A model generated the notes under the pieces. That model was not told where the DNA came from, ran no database searches, and worked only from the letters and a program-made list of their open reading frames with translations. This document shows, in pieces, positions 32,949-42,742 of a DNA stretch of 64,000 nt. Each line of letters starts with the position of its first letter. Position 1 is the stretch's first letter. Source of the stretch: Dyadobacter jiangsuensis (GTDB lineage Bacteria > Bacteroidota > Bacteroidia > Cytophagales > Spirosomataceae); NCBI RefSeq assembly GCF_003014695.1, contig NZ_PYAS01000008.1, positions 1 through 64,000 on the forward strand, written 5' to 3'. The position numbers were made by a program, and so were the translations under genes.

Positions 32949-33878
32949 TCATGGAACCTTTTCTATCACATAACAGGGTGCCGTCTTTTTCTCTGCCATC
33001 CCTATATTAACCTCTTTCATCTGAACGGTAAACTGCAATCCATTTTTTTGCCATTTTACCGGGGTCAAACCGGATACAGTCGACTCATATCCGAAATATT
33101 TCGCTAAGTCGTCAAAAACAGAAAGATCGCTCGAATACTTGTTAATCCCCGTCACGGAAACTAGTTTGTTATCCTTGAAAGCGAATGCCAGGAAGTTTGT
33201 AGCCCCTAATTGGGGATCAAACAGAAGGCTTTTTAAGATTAGGTCGGGATTGACTTGCAGGAACTCCGAATCGGGAACATTTAATTCATCCTTTTCTACT
33301 TTTTTCACCTCCTCGCGAGACATTCCAAAATTCGTATGAATCACATCTACGTTCCTTTCAACTACCTCAATTTTAATTTTCGTAGAGCGGGATACTGATA
33401 AATTAAGCGCGTTTATTTTAAGAGTGGATGTTAATGTAAACTCTTCATTTACCGGCCTATAAAACTCAAACGCGTTAACATACTCACGCACTTGTTTGAC
33501 AGGATGCATTTCCTCCGACGGTAGGCCCATTCTCATAGTAGTGTAGTTGTCTGGTCGCAGGCTAAAACTCAGCCACGGACGGTAGCCCAAAACACCAATC
33601 GTGTATACGTATTGTCCGGGATCCATCCGCTCTCCAACCCTTCCTTTGTACGTGATGAATTTATAGACCACTTCCTTCGGCGGTGTACTCACAATATCGT
33701 TGTTATAATAAACCCCTCCCTTTCCAATGAGTGAGGTGCTGTCTTTCTCGACCTGCTCAACATTATCCAGTTTGTCAACCTCCTTCTTTTTGCAGGATAA
33801 AATCAGAAAAATGAAAAGTAAAGAACAGCAAAATAGTTTGGTGGCATGAAAGCCAGCTTTGATTTGACGTACATTCAC
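32949..33878 (-). CDS. Hypothetical lipoprotein
   Basis: A 309-residue protein with a lipoprotein signal (LFCCSLLFIFLILSCKKK). The body is mixed alpha/beta with no domain I recognise; segments such as FLAFAFKDNKLVSVTGINKY suggest a beta-rich C-terminal part. It stands alone between a pseudogene region and a glycosyltransferase-like gene on the same strand. The stop lies near a tRNA-like relic, so it might be part of an acquired segment. Function unknown. Confidence 0.7.
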   Translation of the reverse strand: MNVRQIKAGFHATKLFCCSLLFIFLILSCKKKEVDKLDNVEQVEKDSTSLIGKGGVYYNNDIVSTPPKEVVYKFITYKGRVGERMDPGQYVYTIGVLGYRPWLSFSLRPDNYTTMRMGLPSEEMHPVKQVREYVNAFEFYRPVNEEFTLTSTLKINALNLSVSRSTKIKIEVVERNVDVIHTNFGMSREEVKKVEKDELNVPDSEFLQVNPDLILKSLLFDPQLGATNFLAFAFKDNKLVSVTGINKYSSDLSVFDDLAKYFGYESTVSGLTPVKWQKNGLQFTVQMKEVNIGMAEKKTAPCYVIEKVP

Positions 33879-33984
33879 GGGAGGTCGTATTTAGGTTAGG
33901 GTTGTTTCCGCATTGAAACTAATAAATTTGACGGTATGGAACTATCACTGGCCCGATACATGACGTTGCCCGAGGCGACTCACC

Positions 33985-35007
33985 CTATTTACCAAACACA
34001 CGTTTCAAAAAACCATACGTGTGGATGATGGCCAACCACACATTCCTCTTAACTGAATCGAAGAAATTCGCTATACCGACATAAGGTGTCTGCCTGATCT
34101 CTCCGAAATGTTGTTCGATATACGCTTTGGCATTTCTTTCGGCGTTCTCATAAATATCCCGGCTCGTATTAGCCTGTGTACCGCTTCCGGTCCTGTCGAA
34201 TGGGGCATGGAGCGCATAATCTTCCAGGCACAAATGCTTGAACACATATCCTTTTTTATACATGTCGTGAGACCAGACCGTCGCCGTATCGACGCCACCC
34301 CAGTTTCCGCCATAACAGCCGATTTTCCCGTTCGGGACTGTTTCGAGCCGGTACTTGTTCACGTCGATCAGCGCGCAATACTCATTTAACCGACATTCCG
34401 GCAGCATATGAACCCTGCCGTGCTGAATGACGTCCTTCTGAAGTTTTTGCCTGGGAGTGGCGTAGGCAGCCGTTATTTCCAGGGCTTCGTCGATGGACGG
34501 AACATACTCCTGATAGGTATTCGAGTTGCATTTATTCGCCCAGGCAGGACCGGCAGGGCAAGACCAGCACTGCCCGATTGACCCCACACCCGCTAAGTTG
34601 GGGCCACCGGCGTCAAATTCCCTGAGCATATCGCCGATCATATCTTTGGAATACAGCATATCATTATGCATAATGCACAGATACGGCTTATCCGTGGTTT
34701 CCAAGGCATATTGATACATAATGCTCTGCCGCCATCGCGTGTCGGTTTTGGCCCGCTCGATATCCATCACGCCCAGCCCCAAATGATGATAAGGGTATTG
34801 AACGACCAACCGCACATCGGGGTCATTTCTGAAATAGTCGATGACTTTGAAAATTCCGACGTAATCGTTGTGAGGCTGCTTTCTTTCCCTTGAGAAATAG
34901 ATTTTATCAATGTGGGCACCACTGTGTTTCATCAGTGTTTTTATGGTAACTATTGCCTGGTAGGGTTTACCATAAAATGCGATGCTGACATCTACCTTTT
35001 TGTTCAT
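33985..35007 (-). CDS. Glycosyltransferase-like protein (GT-A type, uncertain)
   Basis: The start at 35007 (MNKKVDVSIAFYGKPYQAIV) is preferred over a longer frame to 35217 because the first 70 residues of that frame read as noncoding. The 340-residue protein has a GT2-like opening, VDVSIAFYGKPYQ with IKTLMKHS, and YLCIMHNDMLYSKDMI, in which HND may take the place of the DxD motif for nucleotide-sugar binding. The C-terminus has a weak amphipathic helix (NVWLAIIHTYGFLKRVF). It probably transfers a sugar to a cell-surface glycan. No glycan-assembly cluster surrounds it. Confidence 0.6.
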   Translation of the reverse strand: MNKKVDVSIAFYGKPYQAIVTIKTLMKHSGAHIDKIYFSRERKQPHNDYVGIFKVIDYFRNDPDVRLVVQYPYHHLGLGVMDIERAKTDTRWRQSIMYQYALETTDKPYLCIMHNDMLYSKDMIGDMLREFDAGGPNLAGVGSIGQCWSCPAGPAWANKCNSNTYQEYVPSIDEALEITAAYATPRQKLQKDVIQHGRVHMLPECRLNEYCALIDVNKYRLETVPNGKIGCYGGNWGGVDTATVWSHDMYKKGYVFKHLCLEDYALHAPFDRTGSGTQANTSRDIYENAERNAKAYIEQHFGEIRQTPYVGIANFFDSVKRNVWLAIIHTYGFLKRVFGK

Positions 35008-35503
35008 AACTAACGTTGGTCTATACTGGTCATATTTCACCGGGATCCTGAGATCCTTTTGATTTATATTTTGATCAATAGAGATGGAAATAGTGATCGC
35101 GGCCCGTTTCCGTTCCGGATTCTCGAGGGTAGTCAATGTGGTATTAGTTTGAAGAAACTGCCGCTGAGCTCTCATCGTAGCTCTGTTGCCATACAAACTA
35201 ATTGGGGTGCTAGTCACGAAATTTAGGAACTAATGTCCTTGTAACCAAATATCACCTACACATTAATAATCAATAGTTTAAACTACTGGATAAATAATAC
35301 TTGCCTATTAATAACGAATACCCACTTCCAAACGTACTTCCGTGCACGTCTTGGAGATGAAAGTTTGTTCGGACATTCGTACATTTGTAGATTATTTAAT
35401 AAAAAATCTATTTTTCTTCTAAGTGTTTCTGGCGGTGAGAACGACATTACTATAACAGGCCGCCTGAACCGGCCTGCTGTCGGTACTTTTTAACCCGCTA
35501 ACC
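35008..35503. other. Intergenic region before sigma/FecR cassette
   Basis: This stretch is AT-rich between two divergent genes. A TACATTTG sequence at 35380-35387 fits the Bacteroidota -7 consensus TAnnTTTG and may drive the sigma gene. The region also encodes the weak N-terminal extension of the glycosyltransferase frame. Confidence 0.4.
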
Positions 35504-36172
35504 ATGGATAGTTTGGAATTGTCTGATCATCACGAGGATGGTCCCGGCCAGCCCGCACCTCCCGGCCAGGGCCCGGACAGGCTTTCGCGCCGGCCTGAAT
35601 TTCCTGCCGAATCGGAGATGCTGCTGAAAAAGGCATTTGAATCGGACACCAATACGGGGATCGAGCTGCTTTTCCGATGGTACTACCGGCCCTTGTGCAG
35701 CCACGTGGTACGCTATGTCTCGTCGAAAGAAATTGCTGAGGATATCGTATCCGAAGTTTTCTACAAATTCCACAGGGACAAGGTCTTCGCCAACGTGGAG
35801 ACGTCGTTCCGGAATTACCTGTTTTCGGCGGTGCGTTACAGCGCATTCGATTACGCCCGGCTCGAAATGAAACGGAATACCTCTCTCGAACATGCCGAAT
35901 ACGTAACACTTCAGCCGGAACAGCAACCCGATCATATCACCCAATACGAAGATCTGTACAACGATGTGCAGAACGCCATCAACGCCCTGCCGCAAAAGCA
36001 GCGCCGGGTGTACCTCATGCACCGCTATGAGGGTAAAAAATACAGTGAGATCGCGACGGAACTGGGCGTGTCGTACCGGACCGTGGAGTCGCAGATGTAC
36101 ACGGCGATGCAGGAGCTTCGGAGGATTATCAAAGCCAAATGGCTATTCGCGCTGCTAGCCCTATTTAACTAA
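35504..36172 (+). CDS. ECF RNA polymerase sigma factor
   Basis: A 222-residue sigma-70 family protein with region 2 (IELLFRWYYRPLCSHVVRYV, then AEDIVSEVFYKFHRD at about 78-92) and region 4 (INALPQKQRRVYLMHRYEGK, then YSEIATELGVSYRTVESQMY). The N-terminal 35 residues are Pro-rich and may not be translated; MLLKKAFESDTN (residue 40) is an alternative start. The next genes are a FecR-type anti-sigma factor and an STN-bearing SusC, the known trans-envelope signalling arrangement. It should activate the SusC/SusD operon that follows. Confidence 0.92.
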   Translation: MDSLELSDHHEDGPGQPAPPGQGPDRLSRRPEFPAESEMLLKKAFESDTNTGIELLFRWYYRPLCSHVVRYVSSKEIAEDIVSEVFYKFHRDKVFANVETSFRNYLFSAVRYSAFDYARLEMKRNTSLEHAEYVTLQPEQQPDHITQYEDLYNDVQNAINALPQKQRRVYLMHRYEGKKYSEIATELGVSYRTVESQMYTAMQELRRIIKAKWLFALLALFN

Positions 36173-36218
36173 GCCGTGCCCCCGACGGCATGGAACACAT
36201 TATCCGCCAAGATTAACC

Positions 36219-37223
36219 ATGAAAGATCCAATAAGTAAAGAACTGATTTTCAACTATTTTTCGGGCAATGCGACGGCACTTGAAAAAGACCTGATCGATC
36301 GCTGGACCACCGACTCGCAGGCCAGGGAGCAACTGTTTATCTGGCTGGTGGAATGGGAAAATCAGAACATCCAGTACAATGCCAACGTGGACCTGGCAAT
36401 TAACCGCCATTTCACACGCATGGACGAGCAGCCTGCGAAAACATGGGACGAGCCAGCCGCAGCACAACCCATGCGAAGACTACACGTTCAGGGAAAATCA
36501 TGGCTCATCGCGGCAGCAGTTACATTGCTGGTACTCGCGGGCGGCTGGCTCACGCGTGACCACTTACGCTATGAGATTTACACAACCGGTTTCGGTCAGA
36601 TCGAGCGGCTGACATTGCCTGACGGCAGCAAGGTCGTGCTCAACGCCAACTCCACGCTCCGCGTTCCGCGATTCGGTTTCGGCAAAACCACCCGGGATGT
36701 GTACATGACCGGCGAAGCGGATTTCGCCATTACCCACACCGCGAATCACCAGAAATTCATCGTGCACACGGAAAAGAATTTTGAAGTGGAGGTGCTGGGT
36801 ACGGAGTTCAACGTATATGCGCGACCGCGGCGCTCGCGCGTGGTGCTGAACAAGGGTAAGGTAAAACTGCATTACCTGAAAGGCTCGGAAAGCGATCAGA
36901 TCGTGATGAGACCCGGCGACCTTGTAACCTTCGACGCCCCCGGCCACGCTTCGGTCAGGAAAACAACCAACCCGGCCAACTACTCAGCCTGGAAAGCGCA
37001 TCGCTTCGTTTTTGAAAATGAAAGCCTGCGCGAGATATGCGATCTGTTTGAAGACAATTTCGGACTCAAAATCCAAATACCCGATTCCACCCTGGCTGCC
37101 CAGACTGTCTCCGGCTCTTTCACAGCGCTGAATGCCGAAGAACTCTTCGAAATACTGGCCGACGACTCCGGGCTATCCTATTCGCGCTCGGAGGATGGGA
37201 AAGTCATTACGCTCGATTACTAA
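36219..37223 (+). CDS. FecR-type anti-sigma factor
   Basis: The 334-residue protein has a short cytoplasmic part that would bind the sigma factor, one membrane segment at about residues 92-108 (WLIAAAVTLLVLAGGWL), and a periplasmic FecR domain (RLTLPDGSKVVLNANSTLRV, VEVLGTEFNVYARP). The C-terminal STN-interacting part (YSAWKAHRFVFENESLREIC) contacts the STN domain of the transporter encoded next. On ligand transport it should free the sigma factor. The order sigma, FecR, SusC is standard in Bacteroidota. Confidence 0.95.
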   Translation: MKDPISKELIFNYFSGNATALEKDLIDRWTTDSQAREQLFIWLVEWENQNIQYNANVDLAINRHFTRMDEQPAKTWDEPAAAQPMRRLHVQGKSWLIAAAVTLLVLAGGWLTRDHLRYEIYTTGFGQIERLTLPDGSKVVLNANSTLRVPRFGFGKTTRDVYMTGEADFAITHTANHQKFIVHTEKNFEVEVLGTEFNVYARPRRSRVVLNKGKVKLHYLKGSESDQIVMRPGDLVTFDAPGHASVRKTTNPANYSAWKAHRFVFENESLREICDLFEDNFGLKIQIPDSTLAAQTVSGSFTALNAEELFEILADDSGLSYSRSEDGKVITLDY

Positions 37224-37284
37224 ACCACTGACTCATAAACCAACCCCTTAATCTTTTCTTACTCTGCTTAAAAACCCATTTTCT

Positions 37285-40200
37285 ATGAAAAGACCGTTAC
37301 GATCCCTTCTATTCGTGCTGGCGGCCGCGGGTGCCGGTTCCCCCGGCCATGCGCAGTTGCTGGCGGCCCTCGGGCAGCGGCAACACGCGTTCGTGGCCCA
37401 GCAATCTACCAGAAGCCTGAAATCAGTGTTGCAGGATTTCAAAACCCATTACAAGGTCGACATCCTTTATTTCGACAGCGTTGTTCAGGGCTACGAAGTG
37501 CCGCTAAGCGCGTTGGATTTTCAGTCCAATCCAGAAAAATCCCTCTCACGGATCCTGAAACCGCTCGGCTTGCAATACCGGAAGTCCAAAACCGGCGGGT
37601 ACATCGTGATCAAACCATTGAAAGGTGACAGGAAAGCCCAGCAGGCCCCGGTATCGAATGCAACCGACCAACCAGCCGACAGCCCGCTGCGGCAACTTTC
37701 TTTCTTTGCATCCACGGGCGGGCAACCCTCGGGCGCGACAGCCGAAATCGTACTCAAAGGCAAGGTATCTGATGAAAAAGGGGCAGGATTGCCGGGCGTA
37801 AGCGTGGTGGTGAAGGGTACCCAGCGCGGCACGATCACCGACGAGAACGGCGAGTTCAAAGTAGAGGCGGACGACAAAGACGCCGTGATCGTTTTTTCGT
37901 TCGTTGGGTTTCTATCGCAGGAAGTGACTGTCGGGAATAAAACACGCATCGATGTAACCCTGGCAACCGATACCAAAGCGCTCGAAGAGCTCGTAGTCGT
38001 TGGTTACAGCTCTCAGAAACGATCGCTGATGACCGGTTCTGTGGCTTCGATGAATGTGACCGAAGAAATGCAGAATATCCCTACCACCTCTACGGGTAAT
38101 TTGCTCTCCGGCAAGCTCGCGGGCGTTTACATCGGCACGCCTAACGGTATACCCGGTACGAACCCGCAAATCAGTATCCGGACGGGCTCTTCACTCAATG
38201 CACAGCCGGTAACTTACGTAATCGACGGCATTATCAGGACCTGGGAGGATTTCAATAACCTGAGCCCGAACGAAATTGAAACCATATCCGTGTTGAAGGA
38301 CGCTGCTTCCGCGGCTGTCTACGGATCGCGTTCTGCCGGTGGTGTAATCCTTGTCACTACCAAAAGAGGTAAAACAGGAATTCCGACTTTCAACTATTCG
38401 TTCAACACCGGATTCGACACCCGCACCAAAAATGTGCCTTTAACCAGCGCCGTGCAGGCGGGCGAACTGTACAACCGCATCAACGGCAATTCCGATCCCG
38501 CAGGCTGGGCTTGGTCGCAGGAGGAAATTGACCATTACAAAACCATCAACAATGGCTGGGGCTACGATCAACTGGAATCGGTATGGCGTAACCCTTCCAC
38601 TTCCCAGCACAACCTGAATGTCTCCGGCGGCACCGAGAAAGTGAAATACTTCGCTGGCGCTTCTTACGTGAAACAGAATGGCTTCTTGAAACCGCTGACG
38701 TACGACAAATACAACATCCGCCTCAACACGACCGTCGACGCTACCAAGGACTTGCAATTCTTCGTCGGATTGGGCCTCAGCAATAACCTTCAGGGAAATG
38801 TTACCTGGGAAGGGCCTCAGTCGCTTTACAGGAAATTGCTCGTATGGCAGCCCGACCAGCCGGTGTATACCGACAGCGGCAAACTGCTGGATTACGGCTG
38901 GATCGCCAACGTGGGTGGGACCGTCAACGGGCACGGCGGCTACGACAAGAGTAATTTCCTGAGACCGCAGGTCGTCCTGAATGCGACGTACAACATCCCG
39001 GTGATCAAGGGACTCAGCGCCAAAGCCATATTCAGCAAGAATTTCAGCAGCTACCGCCGAAAGGTTTTCCAGAAGAGCTATCAGATGAACATCATGAAGC
39101 GGGACGGCGCCAACAAGCATATTGTCCATACCGACGACGCAAGCATTATCGGCACCAAGGCTTCTACCAACATTTCAAAGGACTACCTCCGGACCGACGT
39201 GTCGTGGGGCCAGGATTACCAGCTTGACCTCCAACTGAATTACGAAAACACTTTCAACAACATTCACCACGTACAGGGAATCCTTGTATATGAAAAAGCG
39301 GAAACCAGCGGAAGTGGTATTTATGCCGGCCGTGAAACCTTCCCGGTATACACGACCGACCAATGGTGGGCGGCTAGCAGCGCGCGTGCGGACGATTACG
39401 CAGGCGGAAGCAGCGACTATGTGAATGGGCGCGCTTCCTATATCGGTCAGTTCAATTACGATTACGACGAAAAGTACCTGGCTACCTTCTCTTTCCGGAA
39501 GGACGGTTCGATGAACTTCGCGCCCGACAGAAGGTGGGGCTTTTTCCCGGCAGGTTCGTTGGGATGGGTGGTATCCAAAGAATCTTTCTTTCCGGCCTCT
39601 TCCGGCATCGATCAACTGAAACTCCGGGTATCGGCCGGACTCACCGGAAACGATGCCATAGGCTGGCTGAACGGCAGCCCGGTACTGACCAGCTGGCTCT
39701 GGCAGGAATCCTACAAGCAGGGTACTTCTGCTTACTTTGGTACGGAACCTAAAACTGCAACGGGCATAACCTATGGTTCGGTAGTGAACCCGAATCTCAC
39801 CTGGGAGAAAGCACTGACCTACAATGCCGCAGCCGACGTATCCTTCCTGAAAAACTGGACAGCGACGATCGAATACTGGAAACGTAAGTCCTACGATATC
39901 CTGGGCCCAAGAACGCTCTCCATTCCACCGACATTCAGCCTGAGCTTACCGGCAGAAAACTACGGGGTGATTAAAGCGCAGGGATTCGACCTGAGTATTG
40001 GTTATGAAAACAAAAAAGACAAGGCATTGAGCTACTACGGCAGCCTCACGGCGTCGTATGGATGGAACAAGGTTGTCACACAGGATTATGCGCAAAATGC
40101 GCTGGCGATCGACATCCCGACCGGCAGATCCATGACCGTCATCAGAGGATTCCAGTTCGACCGCATTATCCGTACACAGGCAGACCTCGACAAGTTCAAC

Positions 40201-40800
40201 AGCGAGCATCCTAAATATTCATACAACGGCATTGCTCCCGAGCTCGGGATGATGACCTACAAGGACCTGAGCGGTCCGCAGGGCAGCCCTGACGGTATCA
40301 TCGATACGTACGACCGCGTGGTGATCAAGGCCAGCAATTTCCCGATTGTATACGGGCTAAATCTCGGTGGTTCCTGGAAAGGTTTCAGCGTGGACCTGAT
40401 GTTCAACGGCAGCCTGAAACAGCAGAAGTCGTTCCGCGACCTGGCGGGCGGAGTGGAATGGAACCGGATGTATTCTGCCTGGTACGACGACGCCTGGACT
40501 CCCGAAACCCCCAATGCGACTTTGCCTAAACGGGTCTCAGCCAACCAGTCCAACACCTACGGGGCGGAGTCGAACTTCTGGTACAAAAACGCGGGTTTTA
40601 TGCGCCTGAAATACCTCACAGTGGGCTACACCATTCCTAAGCCGCTATACGGCAAGGCACTGGAAAGCGTGAAGCTCTATTTTTCAGGCACCAACCTGTT
40701 TAACCTCACGGGCTTTTCGTACTACGATCCCGAAATCGGCGAAGGCACCGCTTACCCGGTCATGCGGAACTTCAACTTCGGCGTCAATGTCACATTCTGA
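37285..40800 (+). CDS. SusC-like transporter with N-terminal STN signalling domain
   Basis: The 1171-residue protein has a signal peptide (MKRPLRSLLFVLAAAGAGSP), then an STN (secretin/TonB short N-terminal) domain at about residues 36-113 (LKSVLQDFKTHYKVDILYFD, LKPLGLQYRKSKTGG), a carboxypeptidase-regulatory-like domain (VSDEKGAGLPGVSVVV), plug (VYGSRSAGGVILVTTKRG) and barrel ending in FNFGVNVTF. The STN domain fits control by the FecR gene upstream. It is the transducer and importer of an unidentified ligand, probably a glycan. Confidence 0.95.
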   Translation: MKRPLRSLLFVLAAAGAGSPGHAQLLAALGQRQHAFVAQQSTRSLKSVLQDFKTHYKVDILYFDSVVQGYEVPLSALDFQSNPEKSLSRILKPLGLQYRKSKTGGYIVIKPLKGDRKAQQAPVSNATDQPADSPLRQLSFFASTGGQPSGATAEIVLKGKVSDEKGAGLPGVSVVVKGTQRGTITDENGEFKVEADDKDAVIVFSFVGFLSQEVTVGNKTRIDVTLATDTKALEELVVVGYSSQKRSLMTGSVASMNVTEEMQNIPTTSTGNLLSGKLAGVYIGTPNGIPGTNPQISIRTGSSLNAQPVTYVIDGIIRTWEDFNNLSPNEIETISVLKDAASAAVYGSRSAGGVILVTTKRGKTGIPTFNYSFNTGFDTRTKNVPLTSAVQAGELYNRINGNSDPAGWAWSQEEIDHYKTINNGWGYDQLESVWRNPSTSQHNLNVSGGTEKVKYFAGASYVKQNGFLKPLTYDKYNIRLNTTVDATKDLQFFVGLGLSNNLQGNVTWEGPQSLYRKLLVWQPDQPVYTDSGKLLDYGWIANVGGTVNGHGGYDKSNFLRPQVVLNATYNIPVIKGLSAKAIFSKNFSSYRRKVFQKSYQMNIMKRDGANKHIVHTDDASIIGTKASTNISKDYLRTDVSWGQDYQLDLQLNYENTFNNIHHVQGILVYEKAETSGSGIYAGRETFPVYTTDQWWAASSARADDYAGGSSDYVNGRASYIGQFNYDYDEKYLATFSFRKDGSMNFAPDRRWGFFPAGSLGWVVSKESFFPASSGIDQLKLRVSAGLTGNDAIGWLNGSPVLTSWLWQESYKQGTSAYFGTEPKTATGITYGSVVNPNLTWEKALTYNAAADVSFLKNWTATIEYWKRKSYDILGPRTLSIPPTFSLSLPAENYGVIKAQGFDLSIGYENKKDKALSYYGSLTASYGWNKVVTQDYAQNALAIDIPTGRSMTVIRGFQFDRIIRTQADLDKFNSEHPKYSYNGIAPELGMMTYKDLSGPQGSPDGIIDTYDRVVIKASNFPIVYGLNLGGSWKGFSVDLMFNGSLKQQKSFRDLAGGVEWNRMYSAWYDDAWTPETPNATLPKRVSANQSNTYGAESNFWYKNAGFMRLKYLTVGYTIPKPLYGKALESVKLYFSGTNLFNLTGFSYYDPEIGEGTAYPVMRNFNFGVNVTF

Positions 40801-40821
40801 TCTATTTAAAAGGGCTTAATC

Positions 40822-42630
40822 ATGCGAAAAAGATATTTAAAAAACCTCCCGTTCTCATTGCTCTTTGCGGCCATCATGATGGTACCGCAGGCATGTGAAC
40901 CCAACCTCGACTACGAGAATACGAATGCGATCAACCCGGACAACGTCTGGAACGATGAAAAGCTGATTACGGCGTTTTTGTCCGACATCCACGGCAACAT
41001 GATTCCATCCTGGCCCGTCAATGGCAATAGCAGCGACGAGGGCATGAACGCGCCCGGTTCGATGGGCACTTACCTCCGTGGAGTCATCAGCGTGACTTCC
41101 GACGGCCAGAACCTGGTGTATACCAATATCGATAAGATCAACTTTTTTCTCGCACGCATCGCCGATGTGTCGCCTGCGATACTTTCCGAGGAAAAGAAAA
41201 AGCAAATGGCTGGCCAGGCGCTTTTCTGGCGGGCATGGGATTATTTCGGGAAGGTGGCGACGTTCGGAGGTGTGCCGCTGATCCTGAAACCACAGGACCC
41301 TGCCGACAAGGAGAGCCTCTTCGTACCGAGGAGTAAAACATCCGAATGCGTAACGCAGATTCTCGCCGACCTCGACGCAGCCATTGCCGCATTGCCCGAT
41401 CAATGGGATAATGCCAACTACGGGCGAATCGATAAGGGAGCGGCGATGGCCTTCAAAGGGAAAGTGCTGCTCTGGTACGCGAGTCCGATGTTCAACCCGT
41501 CGAACGACCAGGTGCGGTGGCAGAAAGCCTACGAAGCCAACAAAGCGGCCGTCGACTTCCTGAAAGCCCAAGGGAAAGGCTTGCTCGAAGCTTACGGCCA
41601 GATCTGGAAGCAAGAGCGTAATAAAGAGGTGATTATGGTCAATCAATTTTCGTATCCGGATCACCCCTTCAACCAGGCGGGCATCCGTCCCCAGCCGCTC
41701 ACCCAGGGTGACGCGAACAAGAACCAGCCGTTATTGCCCCTGTTGAACGCCTATCCTAAAAAAGACGGCTCGCCGATGCAATTCGATGCGGCAAAACTCG
41801 CCGCCGACCCGGCCTATAATGAGCAGTATATAACGGACTTTGTCACCAACCGCGACGACCGGTTCTACGCAACCATTTTCACCGGTGGCACGCCATACCC
41901 CACACCCGACCTCCCCACCGGTACCCGGTACTGGAGTGCTTGGAGAAAGGCGGCCGACGCAAGTTCTCCGGGCGGCTTTAAATATGTATCGCTGGCCAGC
42001 GACCAGAAATCCGTCACGATCGGCGCGGGTGTATCCGGCTTTTTCCAAATCAAAGGCCTCGACAATACGCTTACCAGTACGGTTATCGGCAACGCCGCCA
42101 CCGACTGGGTGGAAATACGCTTCGCGGAGGTGCTGATGCATTACGGCGAAGCTGCCAACGAGGTGGGCAAACAGGAAGAAGCCATACAGGTATTGAAGGA
42201 TATCCGTGCGCGGGCAGGCATTACGCCGGGCACGTCGGGCAAATATGGCATTACCGCCACCACGCAGGCAGGCATCCGCGAAGCCTATTTGGCGGAACGG
42301 TTCGTGGAGTTCGCTTTTGAAAACAAGAGATGGGGTGACTTGCGCCGGTGGAAGCGATTTGATATAGTGAATAAAACCGGTTTCCGCCAGGGCATTTACT
42401 TCGTGTTGAAAGACGGCGCAAAAATTGAATGGACCGACGACATTTCCGATGCCTCTGTGCGCAAGAAATTCACCGCGGTATTCATAGAAAATCTCGACGG
42501 CGATCCGCAATACAAGTTCAATCTTGATACGAACCATTGGTTTTACCCGATCAGCCAGACCAACCTTGAAGCCAGCTCGGCATTGAAACAAAATGCGGAA
42601 TGGGGCGGAACATTTAATCCATTAGAATAA
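40822..42630 (+). CDS. SusD/RagB family lipoprotein
   Basis: The 602-residue protein has an N-terminal lipoprotein-type leader (SLLFAAIMMVPQAC) and SusD features: NAINPDNVWNDEKLITAFL near the start, GQALFWRAWDYFGKVATFGG, and YLAERFVEFAFENKRWGDLR near the end, where SusD_RagB domains close. It begins 21 bp after the SusC stop, so it is cotranscribed. A strong terminator follows at 42652-42694. The ligand is unknown; the secreted protein encoded after the terminator may process it. Confidence 0.95.
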   Translation: MRKRYLKNLPFSLLFAAIMMVPQACEPNLDYENTNAINPDNVWNDEKLITAFLSDIHGNMIPSWPVNGNSSDEGMNAPGSMGTYLRGVISVTSDGQNLVYTNIDKINFFLARIADVSPAILSEEKKKQMAGQALFWRAWDYFGKVATFGGVPLILKPQDPADKESLFVPRSKTSECVTQILADLDAAIAALPDQWDNANYGRIDKGAAMAFKGKVLLWYASPMFNPSNDQVRWQKAYEANKAAVDFLKAQGKGLLEAYGQIWKQERNKEVIMVNQFSYPDHPFNQAGIRPQPLTQGDANKNQPLLPLLNAYPKKDGSPMQFDAAKLAADPAYNEQYITDFVTNRDDRFYATIFTGGTPYPTPDLPTGTRYWSAWRKAADASSPGGFKYVSLASDQKSVTIGAGVSGFFQIKGLDNTLTSTVIGNAATDWVEIRFAEVLMHYGEAANEVGKQEEAIQVLKDIRARAGITPGTSGKYGITATTQAGIREAYLAERFVEFAFENKRWGDLRRWKRFDIVNKTGFRQGIYFVLKDGAKIEWTDDISDASVRKKFTAVFIENLDGDPQYKFNLDTNHWFYPISQTNLEASSALKQNAEWGGTFNPLE

Positions 42631-42651
42631 AAATAAAAGTAGGTCCTATGG

Positions 42652-42694
42652 GCGATGATGCTTACTCTGAAAGAATAGGCATCATCGCTTTTTT
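42652..42694 (+). terminator. Rho-independent terminator after SusD
   Basis: GCGATGATGC and GCATCATCGC form a perfect 10-bp stem with a 17-nt loop, followed by T6. It lies 21 bp after the SusD stop and separates that unit from the next gene. Confidence 0.85.
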
Positions 42695-42742
42695 ATAAAG
42701 GTTTACCTTCGAGAATGCGTGTTTAATCATAATTAACCAGCT

